A stretch of 64,000 bases of DNA from contig NW_022985449.1 in the NCBI RefSeq assembly GCF_010093595.1, forward strand, positions 96,917 through 160,916, in the 5' to 3' direction. The stretch's first letter is position 1, and the number at the start of each line of letters is the position of its first letter. Source of the DNA: Mytilinidion resinicola. Taxonomy: Eukaryota; Ascomycota; Dothideomycetes; Mytilinidiales; Mytilinidiaceae. Position numbers and translations under genes: made by a program. A model generated the notes under the pieces. That model was not told where the DNA came from. It saw only the letters and a program-made list of their open reading frames with translations, and made no database searches. Positions 48,596 through 60,041 of the stretch are shown in pieces.

Positions 48596-49409
48596 ATGTC
48601 CAACTTCACTCCCCAACACCGAGAACACATCTCTATTGGGGTTCTTGGAGCACCGTGGACCGGCAAGCACTCCTAGTTCACCGCGTAAACATAGTTTCCT
48701 CGACCATCACATCGACAACGACGTAGTATCTGCTATCACTTTCAGATACCCTAACACCATCCGTAGTACGTTGCCAACTTATTTGCCCCATATATCGGGG
48801 ACTCATCAGATTTCGACCCCACAGATTCAAGAAGCGAGACCGACTACCACGAAGTTAGTATTGCAGGAATTTCATGCGCTCTCGAAATTGAACGGATCGA
48901 GAATATTCGTTGGAAAACAGGCCCCGAGAGCAATTCCGAGCACGACTTATTGATCTGGAAAGCCTGGTGCGATAAAGTGCAAGCTATTATGCTTGTCTAC
49001 GCTATTGACAGCGCGCCCTCGTTTGTAGCACTCGAGAACATGTATCGCGCTCTTATTAGGACCTTCCTAAGATGAAAGAGCTCCATGTCTCGAAGTCGTA
49101 GCCACAAAATCGGATGTGCCAGAGGAGGCTCGAGAGGTTAAGACAGATGAAGGCACGGGGCTGGCCAGTAGACTTGGTGCTTACAGTTCCCGCAGGGAAT
49201 GCTCGGCGGTGGATGGAAAAGGCGTACAGGAGGCGTTCGATGAATTAGTCACTACTGTGCTGGATGAGAGGGAACGGGCGTGGTTGCGCGGCATAGCTCT
49301 TATGAAGGAGTCCAAAAAGGGAGAGAAGATTAGTGCAGTGAGGAAGATACTAAAGACGGTTACAGGACTGCCAAAGCTGAGCAGTCGAGTACAAGACCAG
49401 AGCGCATAG
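48596..49409 (+). pseudogene. Ras-superfamily GTPase, frameshifted relic
   Basis: Small-GTPase motifs occur in order but in different frames. MSNFTPQHREHISIG leads into a P-loop GAPWTGKHS; after a frame change comes a switch-I-like SFLDHHIDND; later VSIAGISCALEIE and MLVYAIDSAPSFVALENMY; after two more frame changes comes the G4-like VVATKSDVPEEA, then the G5-like ECSAVDGKGVQEAFDELV. A possible 45-bp intron (GTACGT...CATCAG) lies before the middle part, but the other shifts have no splice sites. The gene is therefore probably dead. The G4 reads TKSD in place of NKxD. No C-terminal CaaX is seen. Confidence 0.7.
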
Positions 49410-49552
49410 ATCACGTCCGGGCAGGCGGCCGGCAACACTCGAACGTCGACATCACAGTGAGTGAATTTATCTCTATTATACGCAGATACTTGAATTTCTC
49501 TTATTCGCACTTCCACCTAAAGCAGTCTCAATACATAGCTCCCAAGAGCGCT

Positions 49553-50683
49553 CTACTTGATGTCCGGAATAACACCCGCCTCCTTCATCTCATCGAATAT
49601 CCTCGCCAACTCCGCATTCGTATCCACCGTCTCCGTCCAGCCCGCCTTAATCGCCTTGTCCATGCTAACATCCGCACCCCACTCGCCAGCCTGTGCCCAC
49701 GCCAGCGTCTCCCAGGTGGCATACTTCAACGCCTCCTTGCTGCCCCCGTACTTCTCCACCACCGCGTCCCACTCCCCAGCTGCAAGCCTCCTCTCAACAT
49801 CCGTAATCAGGTCGAACCCCGGCTCGTTAGATACAGGCACCCCAAAGTACTTCCCCGTGCCCTCCCAGACATCCGCAAATGTCGTCTTCGTATCATCCAC
49901 AATATTGAACCACTCGTTCCCCACGCCCTCGTTCTCAGCCACCCACTCGGTGAACCTGGCGATGTGGCGCGCGCTGCTCATGTGCTGCGGCTTCATGTAC
50001 TTGCTCACAGACGCATCAGTCGCGGACGCCGGGAACACAGCCGGCAAGCCCGCCGCCTTCTGCAGCGTGAAGTAGACGGCGACCGTCGTCGCGTAGCTCA
50101 TGCCGTTGCCCTTCGTGAAGCCGTTGATCCAGAAGGGCACCGTGACGTTCCACGTCCAGCGCCGCTTCGCCGCAAGCGCCAGCATGAAGTCCTCCTGGCC
50201 GTAGTAGAAGAGCGGCAGCGCGGCAGCCTCGCTGACGCGCGGGTGCACGGGGTGCTCGGGCGTGGGCTCGATGAGCGCGGCGCGGAAGTAGACGCCGTAC
50301 GTCTTGCCGCCGGTCTGCAGGATGACGCGCTGCAGCGTCGCGCGCGAGGTGTCGTCGACGGCGGTCAGCGTGTTGGCGAACATGGGCACGTTGGCGTCGA
50401 CGAGCTCTTGGAGGCCCGAGTGGTGCTTGTACGCGAAGTGGAAGAAGTGCGTTACGCCGGTTGCGTGCTGGGCGGTGAGAGAGGCGGCGATTTCGGAGGC
50501 GGGCGCGCTGAGGTCGACGAGGGCAATTGAGAGGCGAGGGTCGCGGGGGATGTCTTTGGGGGTGGTTCGGTAGACGGCGATGATGCGGCTCCAGGAAGGT
50601 GAAGACAGGAGTTGGTTCACCATGGCTGCGCCGGTGATGCCATTGGAGCCAGTGATGAGGGCGACTTTGGGAGTAGAGGTCAT
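49553..50683 (-). CDS. PRISE-like NAD(P)-dependent reductase (extended SDR)
   Basis: An intronless 376-residue extended short-chain dehydrogenase of the progesterone 5-beta-reductase/iridoid-synthase-like (PRISE) type, which in fungi includes SirQ-like proteins of secondary metabolism. Nucleotide-binding motif VALITGSNGITGAAMVNQLL, then DLSAP, VTHFFHFAYK, and the PRISE catalytic region LQTGGKTYGVYF and ALPLFYYGQEDFM (Lys and Tyr of the family). Later NVTVPFWINGFTKGN and NEWFNIVDDTKTTFADVW. Substrate unknown. No cluster of biosynthetic genes surrounds it. Confidence 0.9.
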   Translation of the reverse strand: MTSTPKVALITGSNGITGAAMVNQLLSSPSWSRIIAVYRTTPKDIPRDPRLSIALVDLSAPASEIAASLTAQHATGVTHFFHFAYKHHSGLQELVDANVPMFANTLTAVDDTSRATLQRVILQTGGKTYGVYFRAALIEPTPEHPVHPRVSEAAALPLFYYGQEDFMLALAAKRRWTWNVTVPFWINGFTKGNGMSYATTVAVYFTLQKAAGLPAVFPASATDASVSKYMKPQHMSSARHIARFTEWVAENEGVGNEWFNIVDDTKTTFADVWEGTGKYFGVPVSNEPGFDLITDVERRLAAGEWDAVVEKYGGSKEALKYATWETLAWAQAGEWGADVSMDKAIKAGWTETVDTNAELARIFDEMKEAGVIPDIK

Positions 50684-52190
50684 GGTGAGGTCTTTGGTAA
50701 TTGTTGGGGTTTGAAGGTGGTTTTCGAGAGCTTTGAGATTGCGTTGACAAGACAGTTTTATATATCAAGAAAGGGACGGGGTGTGATTGAGCTGAGTGTA
50801 GTGTTACCTCTGTCAAGCGAAACGTGAGCGGAGGACCCAATTTATACTGGAGGAGAGAAATGGAGACCACAGGGTAGCTGAGAAGCTTGATTCTTGACAA
50901 ATGAAGATTTGAGTGGCTACCGATGGGATGAAGTTGTATGCAGCTAATGTGGCGACGGCGTCGAGGGTTAGAACGAGTTGACAGTAGGTCTTCACATTTT
51001 CCAAGTGTGGAAAACGCACCACTGCTAGTTGAGTAAACCCTAACGGCGATGCCAAATGCTACTTATCCTGATGTAAGCTAACCACTCTACCCTTTACGAC
51101 TTCAAAGTGGCACCATCCTGCGTGGCTGTATCACAAATATGCGAAGCCTTAGTAATACATTGCATGATTACTCCTCAGTACGGCAACAAAGACATGATTG
51201 GAAAACATGTTGAGTTAGCGCGGTTGGTGATTCGTCCAGCAGGCGATGACGTTCTTTGATCTTGACCTAGCAATCTGATTCAAATCATTTCGTCTTCACT
51301 CTCTTCATAGTTGCGACACTTTGTTAGTTGAGTTACTATCCTGAGATAGCCTATAGAGCCAGGCACGTGACATATCAGCAGGTGAGCTCAATGCGATACA
51401 CATTCGAGAGATCCATCACCGCTTCGAAGAGCTGAACCCAGGAAGCGGGCAGAAGTGATATAATGCGGCGTCTACTCCGTGACGTTGCGTGTTTTTGAAT
51501 GAGGGTCCAAGGTTCGAGGCAAAGGAACGACATGAGGAATTCGGCGCTTGCCGACTATAGTTAGGCCTCACGAGCAGACGCCCGCCCTGCCGCCCACGTG
51601 CCACCCTCCCCAGATCCTCCATCTTCATTCCAATCCACTCTTTGCTCACAGTCAACGCCGCATCGTCCCGCATCGCAGATCATTTATTTATCTTATAGGT
51701 GCCAATAGTTTCATGAATACCCCAACCTTGATGTGGCTTGCACAGACTGGTTCACACTGCTCCGCAAAGAATATGCCAACAATGTTTATCGATGATGGAT
51801 TCATCCAAGTTGGCCGATTGCCAATATGCGCCCAGATAGTATGTCAGCTCTCAGGCATCAACAGATACTACATCCCTCTATTCCCTCTGGAGGTAGAAGC
51901 TGCTCCTAGTTGGTGTCCTAAGTCCTTTTTGTCGCCATACCCTCCAGTACTCTCCTCATATTCCATTTTTGTTGCCAGAGTCGAATCTCAGCCGCGCGTC
52001 ACATTCAGTCAAAGGCGAACGATATTGAGCAAGGATTTGTATTCGATTGTAACCCCAAACCTGCCATGTTATATCGCTTTCCATGGAGTTCACAATCATT
52101 CGTCCCGGTTACTAAGCATATGAGCCAAATCGAGGGTACACAGCCCAACACTACCTAGGTAACACTAGACTTTGAAATGACGCTAATCTC
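50684..52190. other. Gene-poor spacer
   Basis: About 1.5 kb. A 191-codon open frame at 51548-52123 (+) starts at TTG, not ATG, and shows no family features. A tRNA A-box-like string near 51085-51097 has no B box. Nothing else seen. Confidence 0.45.
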
Positions 52191-53303
52191 TCAACTACCA
52201 TGATTTCCTATCTCTACTGGCGAGCGTGCCTCCTTAGAAGCCAATTCTTGAGCTATGCTGTGGCTGTGAAGCTCATAAATGGGATTATCATGTTGAGCAT
52301 ATTGCTGCGGGGCGTCGTGGAATGTGCTGACGGGTTTATTCCCACTCTCATAGACTGATGCTGCTGCGTTAGAGTCATTTGACTTCTTTTCGCTTCGACG
52401 CCGAAGCATGATCGTTGCGATGACCAGAGCAGCGATACCAATCGCCCCAAGAGCGACACCCAGTCCAATTCCTACTTTTATGCCTGTTGACATTCCGTCA
52501 TCTGGAGTGGTGGCTTGAGTGGTGGCTTGAGTAGGGGAAGATATCGGAGGGTTGACACCATTCGAAAGAGCTGGAGATGGAGATGCTGTCGAAGAAGCTA
52601 GAGAGTGAGACACAGTCGAAGAAGCCGGAGATGGAGACGCCGTCGAAGACGTTGGAGACCGAGATGCAGACCGAGAGCTTGTAGAACTCCCGAAAGGGCT
52701 TGATGCAGAGGTTACGCTCGCGCGTGCGGCGTTGTAGCCTGCTACGGCGATAGCTCCAACGTGTGTAGAAGCGGTCAAAGTTGTCGTAACTATCTGCCAA
52801 TCCGTGGTGTCGGCCAAAGCCGTTGAGGCGTAGGTCAAAACGATACCTTTGGATACGCCAGAAATGCAGTCGCCGTTAACGGGGCCAGTGGTGGCAGGCA
52901 TCGTCCACGGAGTAACCTCTGTGAGTTCAGATCAGCTAGTAAACAGGAAAAGTTGAGTAGTGCTGGCTTACGAGGGGCAACACATGATCTGTGTCGTGGA
53001 CACGTCTTCCTTGTATGATGCAACAGTCGTCCACAGATGTGGGCATGTCAGAGGCTGAATACTAATAGCAGTGTGATCTCCCCTCCAACACCCAGTCGAG
53101 CTGGTTCCCACCACGTAGTCACGGCTGAAGGTGCGCACTTGACCGTGGTGTCGATGTCGAGCCCATAGCCTGGGTCGAAAGCTACCAGGCTAGGCCCATC
53201 GAGTCAAGAAATGGACTCACAGCCAGATGATGGGGTAAAAACGCTTGCTACAGGGATCCAGGAGGTTACGCCGCCGCTGTTGGCCTCTGCCGGAATGGAC
53301 ATG
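52191..53303 (-). CDS. Single-pass wall-sensor-like membrane protein
   Basis: A Cys-containing ectodomain, Ser/Thr-rich stalk, one membrane helix and a cytosolic tail, a layout typical of fungal surface proteins. Exons are 53303-53221, 53169-52972 and 52918-52191. The ectodomain reads VASVFTPSSG, SRDYVVGTSSTGCWRGDHT, PLTCPHLWTTVASYKED and TQIMCCPS, a Cys pattern seen in many ascomycete membrane proteins. The stalk has repeated SPSPASSTVSHSLASSTAS, the helix is VGIGLGVALGAIGIAALVIA, followed by MLRRRSEKK. The join from exon 2 to exon 3 gives CCPSGYSVDDACHHW, which fits the family, but this frame stops soon after, while the long stalk and helix lie in another frame; a missed intron, an error or a disabling shift must exist near 52900-52870. 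The total span of 1009 coding bases is not a multiple of three. Confidence 0.6.
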
Positions 53304-53926
53304 GAAGAGAAATATTTTGAAAAGGCAGTGCTCCCCGGGTTGGTTAACAAATAGTGATGATAGTAAGGCTGGAAAGATCAGTACTTAGTACCAAACGCAA
53401 ACGCTCGCGCGATATCAGTCTGCGGCATGTGGCACAGCAAAGGAGGCGGCTCCAGCCGCATTTTCACTCCATACAGCAGCGAAAGCTGCGGGAATTGTGG
53501 TAACTCGCGGACTGGGTAGCTGGTAAAGATATGGATTCCACTGTGCCACATTAAGCGCGTGGGCAAAAGGGGGATTGACATGCTGTGCCGCAGTGCTACA
53601 GCAGCGCGAAGAGACAGGATATACACTTGTCACCGCTGTCCAAATAAAAATCGGCGTTCTCTCGCTATCCAAAGTTCTAATATCGTATTCGTACGAAGGA
53701 GTTAGTATTTTGGTTGGTCAACGACCCAGCGAACATCAACAATCTTCACACCGCTGCGCAGGTCCACCACAACTTAAAACATATTCTAGCTTGGCTGACA
53801 CAGCACAGTTTTACACGCTTGAGAAATCACACTCCTTTCATTGTATTGCTTAGAGCTGTCGTCGGTGTTGTCAGCTAGTCGTGAGGTTCTCGCCTCTAGC
53901 TCAAGAGAAACGAACCCCTTCATAAC
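53304..53926. promoter_or_regulatory. Divergent intergenic region
   Basis: About 620 bp between the sensor-like gene and the GH47 gene. No defined motif. Confidence 0.4.
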
Positions 53927-55832
<1,906 letters not shown>

Positions 55833-56156
55833 ATTTGATCTATGCACGATTGATGTCAATACCTTGAAGGTTGAAATATCAGAAACATGAATAGATAGGG
55901 TTTAGCGGTATTCAGTCATAAAACTTTCAAAAGATTAGAGGTCGGGATTTACTTAAATTTAAGAAAGCTTTGATCTCCCAATAGAGCTGATAACGTGCAG
56001 TATTCCTCACTAAATACTGAAGCCTTCGTCCGTTGCCCGTTCGTTACACCAGGATTACGGTACACCATTCAGGATTGCACTGCTCCCACCTCTGCATCTC
56101 CACAGTACCAATACCAAGCCTTCGAGCAACACCATGCGCATCCCGCCAAATAAGCA
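55833..56156. other. Convergent intergenic region
   Basis: 324 bp of AT-rich sequence between the mannosidase stop and the HET relic. No gene seen. Confidence 0.5.
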
Positions 56157-57717
56157 TCACATGCAAGTACCAAGGGGTTCACCCGTAGTTGGAACCCGCA
56201 TGTCTCCCAAGATATGAAGTATAGAATGGGTCTGCGCGTACCTCGATTGCTCCGCGAGGATGCCAGCAGAGAAGACAATAATCCCGTGCGATGGACCCGT
56301 GTCGAGAATTTTCTTTATCCATGTACGATGCAGTCTTGAGGTTTGGCCGATTGAAGTCCCGCTTTGATCAACAATATCAAGATATTCCATGTCGTCTTCC
56401 GTTCTTACGTGCTGGGATCGTAAAGTGACGGTTGCTAGAGTTGTACTGATCACAAGGCTCCCGGGATACTTCAAGGCGTGTTCCACGATGGATCGATCCG
56501 GCTCGTGAGAGGATATCGCCCAAGGATTGTGTGGACACTTCCGCCACGCCGTTTCTGAGCCTCCAGATATAGGCATGAATCGCATCTCAGGATGCTCGTT
56601 GTCAACAGCCGGTAAATCCTGGAAATCCTCGAGCCGCACAGCCTTGAAGAACCAGAAATCGTTCGTTTCAACTCTTCGCAGACCGTTTATTGGATCCCGG
56701 AAGTAGAATCGGACCAGAGTGCCAACCTTAAGCTTTTCGACTCGTGAGTTCAAATCGCATCTCGCACGACCTCTCCAAGCGGCCCAACTCCAACTCGGGA
56801 TCCCGGGAGCCTCGTCCCTTCGCTGATTTTCAGTAGTGCTTTCCCAGAGGAGAGCCTGTGACAGGAATCGCTCAGGTAGCCCGTAGATCAATGGGGCATC
56901 TTGCTCTTTCGCGAGAATGTTCCCGATGCCGGCAAACGCATTCAAGATATTGCTTCCAAACGACAGGTTCCGCGATGTATAATCCACCACAGTACTGAAA
57001 TATTGTGCTGGTGAGCGGAAGTTCCAAGGAAATAGGTTTGATATTCTGTGATGTATATCGCTCGGCGGGATAAAATACGTTCTTGGTATGTCCATCCACG
57101 GGTATTCCAGAAGGAACCTATGACGGTATGTTTGAAGTTGTCGACAATGAAGCGGAGTTTGGGATGAAACCTTCTCGAGTGATTCCATAAAGGGGATCGC
57201 CGGGGACGGCCGGTTACACCAGGTAGGCCAGTGCCGGGAGGAGTTGCTGCAATAATGGTGAACAATGCGATGTTGTATATTCGGTCCATAGCTTGGATTT
57301 GAGAATGCTTGGATGCGGGGTCGTCTTGGACGATGCAGAGTCTATCGACCCAGAGATACTGCTCGTTGAGGCTTTGGCAGAGGGTTATTGCGTCTAGGAT
57401 AACGGAGGGATTCCACCGAGCTTCGCCAGCGAACCTTCTATTTGCAGGGGCTCAATGTTCGATCGTTCCAGTTGGAGTTCCGGAGTTCCAGACGGCCCTC
57501 CCCACGTGTAACTCAAAGCAGCGTAACTGGTAACGGGTTGGGTAGGTAGATCAACGACACAGAGGCGCTGGGTGTCTATCGCTTTGAACCCCCTAGGTAA
57601 TGATGTCTGGCTGCAATCTAGATCACACTTAGATCCGTGGTTGGCTTGACATTTTCGAATCCACTTCGAGACAAGATCAATATTGATATATGAACTCTCC
57701 CACCGCTTTAAAGACAA
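56157..57717 (-). pseudogene. HET-domain protein gene, frameshifted
   Basis: The N-terminal block YAALSYTWGGPSGTPELQL is in one frame; after a one-base shift near 57405 comes SVILDAITLCQSLNEQYLWV then DRLCIVQDD and RGWTYQERILSRRAIYITE, all HET motifs; after a second shift near 57000 comes STVVDYTSRNLSFGSNILNA and the long C-terminal region including GIPSWSWAAWRGRARC. No intron has splice sites that would fix either shift, and no ATG opens the first frame. The gene is probably inactive, though one or both shifts could be sequence errors. It is the last gene-like feature before the repeat-rich right end. Confidence 0.72.
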
Positions 57718-58065
57718 TAGTTGGCTCGTTGATTGCGCGTAGTAAAGTTCGACTTGAAGTCCAATCGTGGGCTAATGTAGGCCAGGTCCACCATCGGGAG
57801 GCGTCCTATGACACCCGAGCACGGGTGTTTCCTGGGAAGAATCAGTCGTGTCATTCACAGATTCGTACCCGTCAAGTTCTGGGAAGGTTTGACGTAATGT
57901 CGAGCCTCGGGAGACTGTGACAACCAGATAGAGTACCATGGAAACCGGTTTTCATTAGTTTCTATCTTCCGCTTGGAAACTTCAAGTTGGTGCGGTAATC
58001 GAAGGTCACTAGGATCAATACTGTGTCTTCCGGATTTTTGAAGAGCGGTGGGGTCGAGCGAGTTA
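57718..58065. other. Boundary spacer
   Basis: About 350 bp leading to the repeat-rich right end. It must hold the lost start of the HET gene; nothing recognisable. Confidence 0.4.
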
Positions 58066-58314
58066 ACTCAGGTTGCAGCACTACAACCTAGGATCAACAA
58101 CTCATATGCCAGAAAGCTACTCTCCGAACATCAGCTGTAGAGAACCCAGCTGAAATCTCAGCTGTAGAGAACCGAGCTGAAGCCTCAGCTGTGCAGGGCT
58201 CATCTGAACTTACTAGCGCGCCACCCTGGGGGTGGCCCCCTTCCTTCCCCTAGTATATATACAACTAGCTAGACGTCTATAGAAATCAGAGTTCACATCA
58301 ATTTCAACCTGAGT
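58066..58314 (+). mobile_element. Short inverted-repeat element, copy A (249 bp)
   Basis: Starts ACTCAGGTTG and ends CAACCTGAGT, perfect 10-bp inverted ends, flanked on both sides by the 5-bp duplication AGTTA (58061-58065 and 58315-58319). It shares CTACAACCTAGGATCAACAA at its left end and CACATCAATTTCAACCTGAG at its right end with copies B and C. A TATA-like tract (CTAGTATATATACA) lies about 70 bp from the right end. The middle holds 2.5 copies of a 28-bp repeat around CAGCTGTAGAGAACC (58124-58195). No ORF. It differs from copies B and C in the middle, so it is a separate subfamily. Confidence 0.8.
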
Positions 58315-58355
58315 AGTTAAGTGCTGCCTCCCCCAGGTAGTAACGTAGGTGATGG

Positions 58356-58424
58356 GGTTATTACGTTTGAGGTAGTTATTACGTTTGAGGTAGTTATTAC
58401 GTTTAAGGTAGTTAATACGTTTTT
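58356..58424 (+). repeat. 18-bp tandem repeat, about 3.8 copies
   Basis: Units GGTAGTTATTACGTTTGA, with the third and fourth copies changed at a few G/A and T/A positions. It lies between element copies A and B. Confidence 0.85.
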
Positions 58425-58612
58425 TAGCGTTAAAGTGCGGGCCGATGCCTCCGGGTCTAGAATTTGTATAGCAGCAGCATTATACATCATAATCGCGCTG
58501 CACCCAGATAACTTTTAAGGCTGTATTTTCCTATAAGCTCTATAATATAGGCCGTTCTCTTAGTGTTAAACTTACTCCTCTACAGCCTTATAACCGCTCT
58601 CTGCACTCTTAT

Positions 58613-58926
58613 ACTCGGGTTGTAACAGCTACAACCTAGGATCAACAACTTATACGGTTCACGGTCACCTACGTACAGGCACTCCCCCCCTTTTCTCTCT
58701 CCTTAATTCTCGGTCTTTGATTAGTTGCTACTAGCACGCACTCAGCGTGGCGAGGCCCTCTGTTCAGCTACACCAGGGTCCTCTCAGCTGTGTCCATTCC
58801 TTTCAAATGGCCTCTATTCAGCTAAGCTGATAAGACCTAGGGGGTGGGCTATTTCCTATTAGTATATATTCGGCCCGTACGGCCACTATAATACAAGCAG
58901 AGTTTACATCAATTTTCAACCTAAGT
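58613..58926 (+). mobile_element. Short inverted-repeat element, copy B (314 bp)
   Basis: Starts ACTCGGGTTG and ends CAACCTAAGT, flanked by a perfect 5-bp duplication CTTAT (58608-58612 and 58927-58931). It is the reverse-complement relative of copy C at 22.3 kb along both end regions, and shares both ends with copy A. A TATA-like tract (TTAGTATATATTCGG) precedes the right end. No ORF. G/A and C/T differences from the other copies fit RIP. Confidence 0.8.
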
Positions 58927-58931
58927 CTTAT

Positions 58932-59430
58932 CCTTATTACCGTTCTTATTATTGCTACTACCTTTTTTTACTACTTTCTTTACATCCTTAATTACTTATA
59001 TAGCTACCTCTAGCTTTTTAAGGTTTTAAATAGCCTTATTTAACGCCTGCTTAGCAGCCTTAAATGTATTATTCTTCTCCCGGAGAATTTCCTAGGCAGA
59101 ACTGTTAGTTTCCTTTACCTGCTAGGCCGCTGCTATAGCCTTAAAAGTCTATTTATTCTATATAATAGCGTTCGCAGTATTAAATATATATTTAGCGTAC
59201 TTAGCGGCCTTACCTGCCTTACCTGCTATATACTTAGTATTATTAAATAAAATCTTTATATTCTTTATAACAGCTTAAGTATCCTTTTTTTTCTATAGTT
59301 AAATAGCTTTCTTTTTCCTTAAAAGCGTATAGACAGTTTTAGTAGTCTTCTTAGCTCGTTTTATAGCAGCCTTAGCCTTTTCTATTACTTATTTTATAGC
59401 TTTAAGGGCCTGTATTATTTTAAGTAATAA
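58932..59430 (-). pseudogene. Lys/Ala-rich coding relic with many TAA/TAG stops
   Basis: Read on the minus strand the segment gives a lysine/alanine-rich, coiled-coil-like peptide (KAAIKRAKKTTKTVYTLLRK, AAKYAKYIFNTAN, REKNNTFKAAKQALNKA) broken by TAA and TAG codons at positions where glutamine would fit. The style resembles the lysine-rich tail of the nearby transposase, so this may be the tail of another decayed transposon protein. Family not established. Confidence 0.45.
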
Positions 59431-59435
59431 AACTA

Positions 59436-59521
59436 GGGGATAGATAATTATACACCCCCTTTCGAGTAATTATATACCTCCTTTACCCCTATTATTTCAC
59501 CGCCTTCTAATTAGCTCGGAG
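59436..59521 (+). repeat. Outer element, left inverted repeat
   Basis: Pairs with 62523-62608; conserved core CCCCTATTATTTCACCGCCT is identical in both arms. Confidence 0.85.
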
Positions 59522-59901
59522 CAGCGCGGAGCTTCCTCCGGGCATTTACCTTTACGTCTCTATACACGTATTGCTATACGCAAGGCCGTATATAAGCTCG
59601 TACGTGTTACTATATATAAGGCTATACGAATTAATATAGCTATACAGCCTCTCCGTTTTACGGCGTATTCTTTCCGATTTATATAGCCTTACGTACGGCC
59701 TTACGTACGGCTATATAGCCTTTCCAATTTGCATAGCCTTACGTATAGCCTTATATATAAGCTGTATATACAGTTGTATAAATCGGGCAGGATATACTGT
59801 AAAATAGAAGGCTATATAGCTATACTAATTTATATAGCCTTGCGTATAAGCTAATATATAAGCTTATATACGGCCGTATATACAGCTATATAAATTAGAT
59901 A

Positions 59902-59975
59902 GAGTACTTAAGTAGGTTATTATATATAAGGGTGTTATTATATAGCCCGTGCGATTAGTAAGTAGGAATATTAAA
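59902..59975 (+). repeat. Fot1/pogo-like element, left terminal inverted repeat
   Basis: 74 bp, pairs with 62355-62428 with two transition mismatches. Confidence 0.88.
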
Positions 59976-60041
59976 TTACTTCGAGATGCGTATTTACGCG
60001 GGAAATAAGCTATATAACCACGTTTAAATAACAAATCTAAT

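Noticed and set aside
49457..50530. 357-codon plus-strand frame
   Set aside because: Antisense shadow of the PRISE-like reductase gene.
51080..51110. tRNA A-box-like string (GGTAGAGTGGTTAGC on the minus strand)
   Set aside because: No B box or acceptor-stem pairing within a plausible distance.
51548..52123. 191-codon plus-strand open frame
   Set aside because: It opens with TTG rather than ATG, and its composition shows no family pattern.
58066..58926. Copies A and B as the two LTRs of one retrotransposon
   Set aside because: Each copy has its own, different 5-bp flanking duplication and the interval between them is only about 300 bp without coding sequence.
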